Source of the DNA: Intrasporangiaceae bacterium
GTDB lineage: Bacteria > Actinomycetota > Actinomycetes > Actinomycetales > Dermatophilaceae
Length of the DNA stretch: 39,531 nucleotides
Assembly (NCBI GenBank): GCA_012838445.1
Contig: DUPF01000286.1
Location: 1 to 39,531, forward strand
Direction of reading: 5' to 3'
Below are positions 27,208 to 35,612 of this stretch, piece by piece. The notes below the pieces were generated by a model. The model did not search any database. It was not told the DNA's origin and worked only from the letters and a program-made list of their open reading frames with translations. The translations under genes and the position numbers were made by a program. Position 1 is the first letter of the stretch. Every line of letters begins with the position of its first letter.

Positions 27208-27630
27208 TCAGTAGTTGCCCGGGTGCTCCCGGTCGAGGACGAAGCTGCGACCGCGGACCTTGTCGACGTCGATGGCAAAGACGTGCTTCTTCGGAGTGCG
27301 GATCAGCGGGTGCAGGTCGATCGTGGCCAGATCGACGTCGTCATCGTCGGTGATCTCGCGGACGGATCCGTGGGCGACGACACTCCACGCAGCCTCGGCG
27401 CCGACGAAGTCGATCTGGAGGGCGACGTTGTCCTCGACCTTGAGGGCGTAGAACTTCGAGCCCTCGGCGGTGCGGAACACGATCCGGTCACCGTGCGTGG
27501 TGTAGTTGATCGGGGTGATCCGGGACCGTCCGCGCAGATGGTACGCAATCCGGCCGAAACTGTTGGCCCGCAACAACTCCCAGCACTCCTTGGAGTTCAA
27601 CTTGCGAACGACGCGGTCCTCGGCGGCCAT
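27208..27630 (-). CDS. Pyridoxamine 5'-phosphate oxidase-like flavoprotein
   Basis: A 140-aa PNPOx-like split-barrel protein (LNSKECWELLRANSFGRIAY, then ITPINYTTHGDRIVFRTAEGSK, then VALQIDFVGAEAAWSVVAHGSVREI). Members bind FMN, F420 or heme. This form, with the N-terminal 'LL..FGR' strand and a 'GxRIVFRTAxG' strand, is common in actinobacteria as an uncharacterised flavin reductase/oxidase. The start at 27630 is preferred over 27651 from the ribosome-site position. It sits between hyuAB and the Mo-hydroxylase genes but is 101 bp before the hyuAB operator and has no recognisable copy of the repeat. Confidence 0.85.
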   Translation of the reverse strand: MAAEDRVVRKLNSKECWELLRANSFGRIAYHLRGRSRITPINYTTHGDRIVFRTAEGSKFYALKVEDNVALQIDFVGAEAAWSVVAHGSVREITDDDDVDLATIDLHPLIRTPKKHVFAIDVDKVRGRSFVLDREHPGNY

Positions 27631-27699
27631 CCTCGACTTCCCTTCTCGCACCTGCTGCTCGGCACGTCCTCGTGCTCAGGAACCAGCCTAGTGCTCGAG

Positions 27700-27723
27700 C
27701 CGACCCGATGGAGGCCGGGTCGG
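27700..27723 (-). terminator. Weak hairpin after coxG
   Basis: CCGACCC (27700-27706) and GGGTCGG (27717-27723) can form a 7-bp stem 38 bp downstream of the CoxG stop. There is no T-tract, so this is only a candidate terminator. Confidence 0.35.
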
Positions 27724-27760
27724 GCGCCGAGGCGGAGGGAACCGGCGCGGGCCCGGGTCC

Positions 27761-28423
27761 TCAGCGGCGGCGGCCCAGCCGGGAGCCGAGGACGACACCG
27801 ATGCCGACGAGCAGACCACCGACGAGGGTGCCGAGCGCGAAGCCGGTCGCACCCTCGAAAGGGGATGCTCCCCGCGGCGCCGGGGGCCGGCCGGCATAGA
27901 CCGTGCCGACCGCTGCGGCAGCCGGCTCCGCCACCGCAGCCGGGGCGCCGGGGACCGCCGCCTCGGCCGGGACCGGGACCCCACCGGTGGCGATGTCCTC
28001 GTCGAGGGCGGTGAAGAACTGGGCGGCCATCTTGCGGGTCACCCCGGCGAGCATCCGTTGGCCGACCCCGCCGATGGTCCCGCCGACGGTCGCATCCGCG
28101 TCATAGCTGAGCGAGGTGCCGCCCGAACCGTTCGGCTGGAGCGTGACGTCGACGACCGCGTCGATCGTGCCGGGGGCGCCACTGCCGTTCGCGGTCATCC
28201 GCAGCGAGCCGGGCTCCTTCTTGTCGGTGATCGCGACCGCGCCGTCGTAGGTCCCCTTGATCGCCGCGACCCCGGCGTTGACGCGCATCGCGTACCGGTC
28301 CGGGGCGGTCGTCGTCAACGACTCACACCCCGGGATGCAGCGGGCGAGTACGGCCGGGTCGTTGATCGCGGCCCAGACCTCGTCGACGGAGGACAGGAGG
28401 GTGTTGCTCCCGGAGATCTTCAT
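27761..28423 (-). CDS. coxG: CoxG-like SRPBCC protein with C-terminal membrane anchor
   Basis: A 220-aa protein. The SRPBCC/CoxG domain (about residues 1-150; MKISGSNTLLSSVDEVWAAI and PGCESLT) is followed by an Ala/Pro-rich linker and a C-terminal hydrophobic segment (GFALGTLVGGLLVGIGVVLG) with a basic end. CoxG is thought to recruit or deliver a ligand to CO-dehydrogenase-type molybdenum enzymes at the membrane. Its ATG overlaps the stop of the large subunit by 4 bp, so it belongs to the same transcript and probably serves this enzyme. Confidence 0.88.
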   Translation of the reverse strand: MKISGSNTLLSSVDEVWAAINDPAVLARCIPGCESLTTTAPDRYAMRVNAGVAAIKGTYDGAVAITDKKEPGSLRMTANGSGAPGTIDAVVDVTLQPNGSGGTSLSYDADATVGGTIGGVGQRMLAGVTRKMAAQFFTALDEDIATGGVPVPAEAAVPGAPAAVAEPAAAAVGTVYAGRPPAPRGASPFEGATGFALGTLVGGLLVGIGVVLGSRLGRRR

Positions 28424-30819
28424 GAGGCGTCCTTTCGGGACTGGTCGTGCGCGTGGGCGGCCCGCAGCTCCCAGAGCTCCGGCGGGCTGATCGGCATGGA
28501 GGTGATCGGGAAGCCCTCGGCGTCCTCGATCGCGGAGGCGATGACGGCGCTGACCGGGATCGTCCCGGCCTCACCGGCGCCCTTGATCCCCAACGGGTTC
28601 AACGGGCTCGGAGTCTCCAGGTGGTCGGCCTCGACATGGGGCACCTCGGAGGCGTACGGCATGAGGAAGTCCATGAACGAGGCGTTGAGCAACTGTCCCG
28701 ACTCGTCGTAGACCATCCGCTCATAGAGCGCCCCGCCGACGCCCTGGGCCACCCCGCCGTGGATCTGTCCCTCGACGATGAGCGGGTTGATCATGTTGCC
28801 GCAGTCGTGGATGACGCAGTAGCGCAGGATCTTGATCTCGGCGGTGACCGGGTCGGTCTCCACGATCGCCGCGTGCATCCCGTTGGCGAACGTCGCCTGG
28901 GTGGGGGAGTAGAAGTCCTGCCCCTCCAGGCCCGGCTCGTCGTCGTCCCCGATCGGCGGCTTGTCGACATCGAAGGTCCCCGCGAACTGGGTCGCCTTCT
29001 TGGCTGCCTCGTCGAAGGCATAGCGCAGCGGGTTCGACATGACCGCGACGGTGCCCAGGTCGATCGACGTTCCCGGAGCACCCTTGACGGAGATCACCCC
29101 GTCCTCGATCTGCAGGTCGTCGGGGGAGACCTCGAGGGCATCTGCCGCGATCCGCAGCGCCTTGGCCTTGACGACCCGGGCGGCCAGGGCGACGGCGTTG
29201 CCGCTCATCACCGCAGCCCGCGAGGCGAAGGTGCCCACCGCATACCCCATCCGGCGGGTGTCCCCGGTGGTGACGTGGACGTTCTCGAACGGCACGCCGA
29301 GCTCGTCCGCGACGATCTGGGCCAGGGAGGTGTAGTGGCCCTGACCCTGCGTCGTCAGTCCGGTCGCGACATTGACCCGGCCGTTCGTCTCGACCATGAT
29401 GTGCCCGCCCTCGTAGGGGCCGACGCCGGTGCCCTCGACGTAGCAGCCGATCCCGATCCCGACCCGGCGCCCCTCGGCGATCGCCCGGGCGCGGTAGTCC
29501 TCGAAGTCGTCCCAGCCGACGAGTGCCTTGAGTTTGGCCAGGGATGCGGGGAAGTCGCCGGAGTCGTACTTGAGCGGGCGACCGTCCTGGAACATCAGGC
29601 CGTGGTCGTACGGCATCTCCTCGGGGAGGATGAAGTTGCGCGAGCGCACCTCGGCCCGGTCGATCTTCAGGTAGCGGGCGATGGCGTCCATCGTGCGCTC
29701 CATCGCGAAGCAGCCCTGCGGGCGGCCGGCACCCCGATACGGAGTGACGAGAACGGTATTGGTGAACAGGGACCAGAACTCGACCCGGTAGGCGCCCGGC
29801 TTGTAGGGCCCGAGCAACTGGGTCGCGGTGATGATCGGCACGATGATGCCGTAGGGCGTGTAGCAGCCGTTGTCGTGCCAGAACTTCACGTCGAGGGCGA
29901 GCAGGCGGCCCTCGTCGTCGAAGCCGACGGTGACCTGCTGCTCCTGGCCGCGTTCGTGCGCCGAGGAGATGAAGTGCTCCCGCCGGTCCTCGGTCCACTT
30001 CACGTCATGGTTCAGGTTGCGGGCCGCCCAGGGGATGAGCACCTCCTCCGGCCACGGGTGCATGATCTTGACCCCGAACCCGCCACCGACGTCGGGGGCG
30101 ATGCACTCGACCTTGGCCAGCGGCAGCCCGAGTTTGGCGGCGACGGCCGCGCGGACCCCGGTCGAGGTCTGCGTCGAGGAGTACAGCCGCAGCGATTCGT
30201 CGTCGGAGTTCCACTGGGCGAGCACGCCCTTGCCCTCGAGCGGGGTGCAGGCGCTGCGCTCCACATGGAGGTCGAGAGTGAGGGTATGCGGTGCGCCCGC
30301 CATCGCCGTCTCCACGTCACCGACCTCCTGGAGCAGGTGGGCGGAGACGTTGTCCGGGAACTCGGCGTGGACGACGTCCGAACCGTCGCGGGCGTTCTCG
30401 ATGCCGACGACCGGGGTGAGCCGTTCATAGCTGACGCTGATCCGGTCGCAGGCGTCCTCGGCGACGTAGCGGTTCGTCGCGACGACCATGACGATCGCCT
30501 CCCCGACGTGGTTCACCTCGTCCTTGGCCAGGGCGTACCCGGTCCGGGGTTGGTGCAGCGCCGGGTGGGGGATGAGGAGCGGGAGCGGCTCACCCATACT
30601 TCCCGGCAGGTCCTCGTGGGTGTAGATCGCGATGACGCCGTCGACGTCGATCGCGGCGTCGGTGTCGATGTCGAGGATGCGGGCGTGGGCGTGCGGGCTG
30701 CGCACGAACGCCACCTCATAGGCGCTGTGGCCGAGGTCGTCGAGGTAGCGGCCGCCGCCGGTGAGCAGGCGGGGGTCCTCGCGGCGCTGGACCGGCTGGC
30801 CGAACTGACGGGTCGTCAT
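28420..30819 (-). CDS. Molybdenum hydroxylase large (Mo-binding) subunit, CoxL form II type
   Basis: A 799-aa xanthine-oxidase-family Mo-cofactor subunit. The active-site loop reads TPYRGAGRPQG (about residue 361), the form II pattern, and not the AYxCSFR loop of true CO dehydrogenase; CO oxidation is therefore unlikely. The catalytic Glu is in GIKGAGEAGTIP near residue 745, and GGGFGVKIMHPWPEE is the N-side Mo-cofactor motif. Such enzymes hydroxylate aromatic or N-heterocyclic carbons with water. Given the uracil-type permease and the barbiturase-family enzyme, uracil or thymine hydroxylation is a testable guess. The ATG overlaps the small-subunit stop by 4 bp. It holds two GTATGCGGTG words (30284 plus; 29236 minus). 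Confidence 0.93.
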   Translation of the reverse strand: MTTRQFGQPVQRREDPRLLTGGGRYLDDLGHSAYEVAFVRSPHAHARILDIDTDAAIDVDGVIAIYTHEDLPGSMGEPLPLLIPHPALHQPRTGYALAKDEVNHVGEAIVMVVATNRYVAEDACDRISVSYERLTPVVGIENARDGSDVVHAEFPDNVSAHLLQEVGDVETAMAGAPHTLTLDLHVERSACTPLEGKGVLAQWNSDDESLRLYSSTQTSTGVRAAVAAKLGLPLAKVECIAPDVGGGFGVKIMHPWPEEVLIPWAARNLNHDVKWTEDRREHFISSAHERGQEQQVTVGFDDEGRLLALDVKFWHDNGCYTPYGIIVPIITATQLLGPYKPGAYRVEFWSLFTNTVLVTPYRGAGRPQGCFAMERTMDAIARYLKIDRAEVRSRNFILPEEMPYDHGLMFQDGRPLKYDSGDFPASLAKLKALVGWDDFEDYRARAIAEGRRVGIGIGCYVEGTGVGPYEGGHIMVETNGRVNVATGLTTQGQGHYTSLAQIVADELGVPFENVHVTTGDTRRMGYAVGTFASRAAVMSGNAVALAARVVKAKALRIAADALEVSPDDLQIEDGVISVKGAPGTSIDLGTVAVMSNPLRYAFDEAAKKATQFAGTFDVDKPPIGDDDEPGLEGQDFYSPTQATFANGMHAAIVETDPVTAEIKILRYCVIHDCGNMINPLIVEGQIHGGVAQGVGGALYERMVYDESGQLLNASFMDFLMPYASEVPHVEADHLETPSPLNPLGIKGAGEAGTIPVSAVIASAIEDAEGFPITSMPISPPELWELRAAHAHDQSRKDAS

Positions 30820-31352
30820 CGCTGCTCCTCGGTGACGTCGGTCTCGGCGCGTTTGAGCTCGGCCGCCCGCAGCACACTCTTGACGATGTTCTGGTATCCG
30901 GTGCAGCGGCACAGGTTGCCGGAGACCACCTCGCGGGCCTCCTCCTCGGACGGGGAGGCGTTCTCCTCGAGGAAGGCGGTGATCGTCGTGATGAACCCGG
31001 GCGTGCAGAACCCGCACTGCAGACCGTGGCACTCGGCGAAGGCCCGCTGGACGTGATTCATCGTCTCGGGGGAGTCCCCGATCCCCTCGACCGTGATGAT
31101 CTCATGGCGTTGTGCCTGGACGGCGAACATCAGGCAGGACCGGGCCGGGGCCCCGTCGATGAGCACCGTGCACGCCCCGCAGACGCCGTGTTCGCAGCCG
31201 ACATGGGTGCCGGTCAGACGCAGGTCGTGTCGGAGGAAGTCGGAGAGCAGCCGGCGGGCCGGAACCCGCGCCGAGCGGGTCACCCCGTTGACGGTGACGG
31301 TGATGTCGTGCATCTCGTCGGCGAGCAGATCGGCAGCGGTGATGTCGGTCAT
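30816..31352 (-). CDS. Molybdenum hydroxylase [2Fe-2S] small subunit
   Basis: A 178-aa iron-sulfur subunit with two clusters. The plant-ferredoxin-type one uses Cys53, Cys58, Cys61 and Cys73 (GCEHGVCGACTV). The helical-domain one uses Cys113, Cys116, Cys148 and Cys150 (CGFCTPG and CRCTGYQNIV). It transfers electrons from the Mo centre to the FAD subunit. The length and spacing of all eight cysteines are typical. The start overlaps the medium-subunit stop by 4 bp. Gene order M-S-L matches the cox operons. Confidence 0.96.
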   Translation of the reverse strand: MTDITAADLLADEMHDITVTVNGVTRSARVPARRLLSDFLRHDLRLTGTHVGCEHGVCGACTVLIDGAPARSCLMFAVQAQRHEIITVEGIGDSPETMNHVQRAFAECHGLQCGFCTPGFITTITAFLEENASPSEEEAREVVSGNLCRCTGYQNIVKSVLRAAELKRAETDVTEEQR

Positions 31353-32242
31353 CGGTTCCCTCCTGCAGCGGGCGCGCCCGCTGCCATGGCATCAGCCGCG
31401 GCAGCGGCGCACGCCCGGCGGGTCAACTCCCCGGCGAGCATCCGGCGGTAGTCGGCGCCGGCGTGAATGTCGGACTCCGGCGCCAGGTGCGCCTGGACGG
31501 CGTCGTCGATGCACGACCAGTCGACCTTCGCGAGCAACTGCCCGCCGAGGGGGCCGCTCAGATCGAGAGCGCTCGGCACATCGGTGACGGAGACGAACGC
31601 GGCCCGGGCCGCGACGATCCGGTGGTCCGCATCGACCGTCACCGCGACGGCCGCGCCGGCCAGCGCATAGTCCCCCTGCCGCCGGGCCGATTCGCGGAAA
31701 GCAGTGAAGGTTCGCTCCGGGAAGCGCCCGAACCGGACCGCGACGACGATCTCGTCACTGGCCAACGCCGTCTCGAGCGGGCCGAGGAAGAACTCCGCAG
31801 CAGGGATCTCGCGCGCACCGTCGGGACCGATCGCCTCGACGACCCCGTCGGTCATGACGAGGATGCTCGGCATCTCCCCGGCCGCATCCGCGTGCGCGAT
31901 CGAACCCACCGTCGTGCCCCGGTTGCGGATCGCCGGGTGCGCGACGTTCTCCAGGGCCTGGCGCAGGAGGGGGAGGACCGCATACGCATCCTCATCGGCG
32001 AGCAGTCGGGCATGGGTGACCATCGCCCCCACCCGCACCCAGGACTCACTCACCTCGACCCGGTCCAGGCCGGGGATCGCGCCGAGGTCGACGAGATGGC
32101 TCGGCCGGGCCAGCCGCATCGACAACACGGGGATGAGGCTCTGGCCACCGGCGAGAACCTTGGCATCGGGATGCTGCCGCAACGTGGCGACGGCCTCCTC
32201 GACCGTGGCCGGGGCCAGGTAGCGGAGCGGACCTGGTTTCAC
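31349..32242 (-). CDS. Molybdenum hydroxylase FAD-binding medium subunit
   Basis: A 297-aa FAD subunit (CoxM/CutM-like). The FAD pyrophosphate motifs are AGGQSLIP (about residue 31) and RNRGTTVGSIAHADAAGE (about 105-122). The C-terminal CO-dehydrogenase-flavoprotein domain follows. It is the first gene of the M-S-L-coxG unit, starting with GTG and an AAGGAAG ribosome site. The unit follows the permease terminator by 64 bp and has no visible copy of the operator repeat; it may depend on read-through or its own promoter in 32243-32306. No Mo-cofactor maturation genes are in the window. Confidence 0.94.
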   Translation of the reverse strand: MKPGPLRYLAPATVEEAVATLRQHPDAKVLAGGQSLIPVLSMRLARPSHLVDLGAIPGLDRVEVSESWVRVGAMVTHARLLADEDAYAVLPLLRQALENVAHPAIRNRGTTVGSIAHADAAGEMPSILVMTDGVVEAIGPDGAREIPAAEFFLGPLETALASDEIVVAVRFGRFPERTFTAFRESARRQGDYALAGAAVAVTVDADHRIVAARAAFVSVTDVPSALDLSGPLGGQLLAKVDWSCIDDAVQAHLAPESDIHAGADYRRMLAGELTRRACAAAAADAMAAGAPAAGGNR

Positions 32243-32306
32243 AGTTGTGACTCTTCCTTACCGATGATGTGGGGGCAATAGCGGGCCGACTCGGGTGGGC
32301 GAAAAG

Positions 32307-32346
32307 CCAGCGCGCCCCGCAGGCCGGTGCCGACGGGGCGCGCTGG
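32307..32346 (-). terminator. Intrinsic terminator after the NCS2 permease
   Basis: CCAGCGCGCCCCG (32307-32319) pairs perfectly with 32334-32346 across a 14-nt loop. On the minus strand the stem is followed by CTTTTCG, which makes a good terminator directly after the permease stop. Confidence 0.8.
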
Positions 32347-32352
32347 TGCGGG

Positions 32353-33900
32353 TCAGAGCTCGTCGCGGCGACGCTCCTGACCGGCGTGGCCGGGGTAGCC
32401 CTCCTGGTAGAGGTCGTCGATCCCGTCACTGTCGCCGTAGACGGTCGGCCCGACGTGGGTGAGCGTGCCACCGACCCGGTCGGCGTCCTCCCGCAACTCG
32501 CGCGGCGCGAGGGCGCGGGCCAGGTGGTAGGCGGCGATGGCGACGATCGTGCCGAAGGCGATGCCGGAGAGGGCGAAGTTCTCGCCGAGGTTCATCGCCA
32601 CGTCACCGGTGCCGATGATGACACCCGCGGCCACCGGCACCAGGTTGATCGGGTTGGCGAAGTCGACGCCGTTCTCCTTCCAGATCTTCGCGCCGAGCAG
32701 GCCGATCATGCCGTAGAGCACGACGGTGATGCCGCCGAGGACCCCTCCGGGGATCGAGGCGACGAGTGCCCCGAACTTCGGTGACAGGCCGAACAGGATG
32801 GCCACCGCAGCGGCGACGTAGTACGCGGCTGTCGAGTAGACCTTCGTCGCTGCCATGACGCCGATGTTCTCGGCGTAGGTCGTCGTGGGGGAACCACCGA
32901 CGAAGGACGCGACGGCGGTGCCGACACCGTCGGCCCCGATCGCCTTGCCCATGTAGGGGTTGAGGTCCTCACCGGTCATCTCCGCGACGGCCTTGACGTG
33001 GCCGGCGTTCTCGGCGATGAGGGCGATGACGGCCGGGATGACGAGGAGGATCGCGGCGGCCGAGAAGGTCGGCAGGTGCCAGCCGACGGTCTCCATGCCG
33101 TCCGCGGCGACCGTCGTCTTCTGCGGCAGACCGAACCAGTCGGCGCCGCCGACGCCGGAGTAGTCCCAGCGCACGTGCTCGGTCGCCTCGCTCGCACCAC
33201 CGAGGACCGAGGTGATCGGGCCGACGGTGTTGTCGAGCACCCACGACAGGGCGGTGCCGAAGACCAGCGCGAGGAAGACCGAGATCCGGGAGATGAAGCC
33301 GCGGAACGCGACGGCGACGACGATCGTGAACAGCATCGTCGCGAAGGCGACCCACTGGTCCTGCGGCCAGTAGATGTTCGCGACGACCGGGGCGAGGTTG
33401 AAGCCGATGAGCATGACGACCGCGCCGGTGACGACCGGTGGCAGCACCTTGTGCAGCAGTCCCGCGCCGAGGAAGTGGATCGCCACACCGACGGCGGCGA
33501 GGATCAGACCGGCGATGAAGATCGCGCCGGTGACCGTCGAGGAGTCGCCGCCCTGGGCACGGATGGCGGCGACACCACCGACGAAGGCGGCGGAGGTGCC
33601 GAGATAACTCGGGACCTTGCCCTGGACGATGAGCAGGAACATCACCGTCGCGATACCCGACATCATGATGGCGAGTTGCGGGTTCAGGCCCATGATGAGC
33701 GGGAAGACGAACGTCGCGCCGAACATCGCGACGACGTGCTGGGCGCCCAGGCCTACGGTCTTGCCCCAGGGCAGGCGCTCATGGGGTGCGACGACGCCAC
33801 CTGAGGCGACCCGCTCCGGACTGACTTGTTTCCAACCGAGACCTAGTGCCACCGGCGGTCCTCTCTTAGCGGGAGCCTCGTCCTTGGTGACATGGCTCAC
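32353..33900 (-). CDS. NCS2 family nucleobase permease, uracil-permease type
   Basis: A 515-aa protein with about 14 hydrophobic segments and the UraA fold signatures. Examples are QHVVAMFGATFVFPLIMG at the N-terminus, AENAGHVKAV (Glu and His matching the UraA substrate-site AExxGH) and SPTTTYAENIGVMAATKVYS. This last motif is typical of uracil permeases and differs from the xanthine/urate branch. It should therefore import uracil or a close pyrimidine by proton symport. The GTG at 33900 is the start; a -10-like TAGGTT and an operator-like site are upstream. The C-terminal about 50 aa are hydrophilic. It lies 118 bp downstream of pucR. Confidence 0.9.
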   Translation of the reverse strand: MSHVTKDEAPAKRGPPVALGLGWKQVSPERVASGGVVAPHERLPWGKTVGLGAQHVVAMFGATFVFPLIMGLNPQLAIMMSGIATVMFLLIVQGKVPSYLGTSAAFVGGVAAIRAQGGDSSTVTGAIFIAGLILAAVGVAIHFLGAGLLHKVLPPVVTGAVVMLIGFNLAPVVANIYWPQDQWVAFATMLFTIVVAVAFRGFISRISVFLALVFGTALSWVLDNTVGPITSVLGGASEATEHVRWDYSGVGGADWFGLPQKTTVAADGMETVGWHLPTFSAAAILLVIPAVIALIAENAGHVKAVAEMTGEDLNPYMGKAIGADGVGTAVASFVGGSPTTTYAENIGVMAATKVYSTAAYYVAAAVAILFGLSPKFGALVASIPGGVLGGITVVLYGMIGLLGAKIWKENGVDFANPINLVPVAAGVIIGTGDVAMNLGENFALSGIAFGTIVAIAAYHLARALAPRELREDADRVGGTLTHVGPTVYGDSDGIDDLYQEGYPGHAGQERRRDEL

Positions 33901-33920
33901 TACTGAACATGAATACCGTG

Positions 33921-33965
33921 AACCTAGTCAGAAGTGGGTGATCAGCGGTAGGCAATGTCTGACAG
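33921..33965 (-). promoter_or_regulatory. Candidate operator and -10 for the NCS2 permease
   Basis: TAGGCA-ATGTC-TGACAG at 33949-33965 is a degenerate copy (three mismatches) of TTGGCA-N5-TGCCAA. On the minus strand TAGGTT (complement of 33921-33926, TAnnnT) follows with 22 nt between, the same geometry as at hyuA and carbamate kinase. A further half site TTGGCA lies at 33982-33987. Confidence 0.5.
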
Positions 33966-34018
33966 CGGAATGCGGTTCCCGTTGGCAGACTTGCGCATCG
34001 CGAGCGGAATGCGTGGCC

Positions 34019-35482
34019 TCAGATGCCCTTCATCTCGTGGATCCGCAGCGCGAGGGCGAGGGTGAGCCGCAGTTGCGGGTCGGTGCCGAACGGGCCGAGC
34101 AGCCGTTCGAGTTTGGCGATCCGGTAGCGCAGGGTGTTGTAGTGGAAGAACAGCAGCCGGGCGGTCTCGGCGACGTTCATGTTCGTGTCGATCAGCACCG
34201 AGAGGGTGTGCCGCAGGTCGGCGTGCTCGGGGGAGTCGTCGGTGGCGAGCGGGCCGAGGGACTCCTCGACGAAGCGGCGCAGGTCGGCACTGTCCGGGAT
34301 GAGGGCGAGCAGTCGATAGATGCCGAGGCTGTCGAAGTGGGCGACCGCGGAGGTGCCGTGCATCTGCCGGCCGACGGAGACGGCCTTGAGTGCCTCGCTG
34401 TATGCGGTGCTCAGCCCGGCCGGCGAGCGCACCAGCCGCGAGACCCCGGTGGAGAAGGTGCGCCGGCCGCCGCCGCCGTCGCCGGAGACGACGCGCACGA
34501 CGTCGGTGACCATGCGCATGATCGCCTCGGTGTCCTGCCCGTCCTGAACGGGGAAGAGGCTGACCACCTCCTGGCTGAAGCCGGCGACGGGGATGGAGGG
34601 GTCACGGGCGCCGATCGCGTTGACCCAGGCCCGCACGAACCGCTGCTGGAGGGCGCGCACCTCCTCGGGGGACCGGTCCGTCTCGAGGTCGTTCTCGTCG
34701 GTCTCGGCGACGACGACGACCATCGGCCGGTCGATGTTCCAGCCGAGGGACTCGGCATGGGCGATCGCCTCCGTCTCCCGCCCCGCCCGACCGGAGAGGG
34801 CATCGCGGAGGAACTCGGCGCGGTACTTGCTCTCGACGGCCGAGACCGCGTGGTCCTTGGTGATCGCGAGTGCCGCCACCGTCGCTGCGCGTTGCAGAAG
34901 GTGGATGTCCTCGGCGTCCAGGCGCCGGTCCATGCTGAAGGCCGCCAGCCGACCCAGGTCGGCCGAGCCGGCGAGGATCCGCACCATCGCCCGCCGGGAG
35001 CGTTCCCCGTCCTCCCTGCGCAGCCCCACCGGCTCGGACTCGACGATGAGACGGCCGGTGCGGTCGAAGCAGTCGAGGGCGTGGACGTGCTCGAGCGCGT
35101 GCGCGGCGCCGCCCTCGGCGAGGAGCCGTCCGTCGGTGGTCGTCACGATCGCGGCGGCGCGGCCCTCGGCGCCGAGGACGGAGACGATGTCCGCGCACAA
35201 CTCGGTCAGGGAGCCGCCCGCGAGGACGATGCGGTTGAGGATGCGGTGGGCGTCCTCCTCGCGTTGGATCATCGCCGCCTGCCGGTCCAGGAGGCTGACG
35301 ACGGCCTCGCTGAGTTCGGCCTCGGCGATCCCCTCGGCCCGGGCCACCGAGCGCCATCGGGCGCTCGCCGGTGCCTTCGGCGGTGACAGGGCGGCGAGAA
35401 GGTCCTCTTCGAGTCCCTTCGAGGCGCGGTGATCTGGCAGGTTGTGAGGAAGCTGACGAAGATCGTTGGCAACATCTACCAT
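34019..35482 (-). CDS. pucR: PucR-family transcriptional regulator
   Basis: A 487-aa regulator. After a short N-terminal part comes a GAF-like sensor region (about residues 75-210), a central region (about 225-370; NIDRPMVVVVAETDEND) typical of CdaR/PucR proteins, and the C-terminal PucR helix-turn-helix (NMNVAETARLLFFHYNTLRYRIAKLERLLG, about 430-460). PucR proteins usually activate purine, pyrimidine or allantoin catabolic genes in response to a metabolite. The ATG at 35482 is used; a GTG two codons upstream is possible. It lies divergent to DUF2877-fdrA-DUF1116 and upstream of the permease. A repeat copy overlaps its start codon. Confidence 0.92.
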   Translation of the reverse strand: MVDVANDLRQLPHNLPDHRASKGLEEDLLAALSPPKAPASARWRSVARAEGIAEAELSEAVVSLLDRQAAMIQREEDAHRILNRIVLAGGSLTELCADIVSVLGAEGRAAAIVTTTDGRLLAEGGAAHALEHVHALDCFDRTGRLIVESEPVGLRREDGERSRRAMVRILAGSADLGRLAAFSMDRRLDAEDIHLLQRAATVAALAITKDHAVSAVESKYRAEFLRDALSGRAGRETEAIAHAESLGWNIDRPMVVVVAETDENDLETDRSPEEVRALQQRFVRAWVNAIGARDPSIPVAGFSQEVVSLFPVQDGQDTEAIMRMVTDVVRVVSGDGGGGRRTFSTGVSRLVRSPAGLSTAYSEALKAVSVGRQMHGTSAVAHFDSLGIYRLLALIPDSADLRRFVEESLGPLATDDSPEHADLRHTLSVLIDTNMNVAETARLLFFHYNTLRYRIAKLERLLGPFGTDPQLRLTLALALRIHEMKGI

Positions 35483-35510
35483 CCGCACACTGTAGTGCTC
35501 TCGGTAGCGT
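35466..35510 (+). promoter_or_regulatory. Candidate operator and -10 for DUF2877-fdrA-DUF1116, overlapping the pucR start
   Basis: TTGGCA-ACATC-TACCAT at 35466-35482 matches the repeat with two mismatches and includes the pucR ATG. On the plus strand TAGCGT (35505-35510, TAnnnT) follows with 22 nt between. Binding here could activate the plus-strand operon and repress pucR. A poorer copy (TTGGCC-TATCT-CGTCAG) is at 35527-35543. Confidence 0.5.
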
Positions 35511-35559
35511 TCCTGGATCGAAACAGTTGGCCTATCTCGTCAGAGGCCGGCGCACAACA

Positions 35560-35599
35560 GCGGTGCAGTGCGGTACAGAGCGGTACAAAGCAGTGCGGA
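35560..35599 (+). repeat. Four imperfect 10-bp direct repeats in the DUF2877 leader
   Basis: GCGGTGCAGT, GCGGTACAGA, GCGGTACAAA and GCAGTGCGGA run head to tail at 35560-35599, one helical turn apart. They end 14 bp before the ATG (35613). They may be a second regulator array or an mRNA leader element; nothing else in the window has this pattern. Confidence 0.75.
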
Positions 35600-35612
35600 A
35601 CGGGAGTACCCC

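Noticed and set aside
28420-32242. Aerobic CO dehydrogenase operon
   Set aside because: Gene order M-S-L-G fits cox operons, but the active-site loop is form II (TPYRGAGR), not AYxCSFR.
33982-33998. A second full operator upstream of the permease
   Set aside because: Only the left half TTGGCA is intact; the right half matches poorly and with 4-nt spacing.
32353-35482. A purine (xanthine/urate/allantoin) degradation cluster
   Set aside because: PucR, a Mo enzyme and an NCS2 permease could suggest it, but no uricase, HIU hydrolase, allantoinase or ureidoglycolate gene is seen, and the permease motif is uracil-type.
35527-35543. Operator copy TTGGCC-TATCT-CGTCAG
   Set aside because: Half the second arm does not match and no -10 hexamer lies at the common distance.
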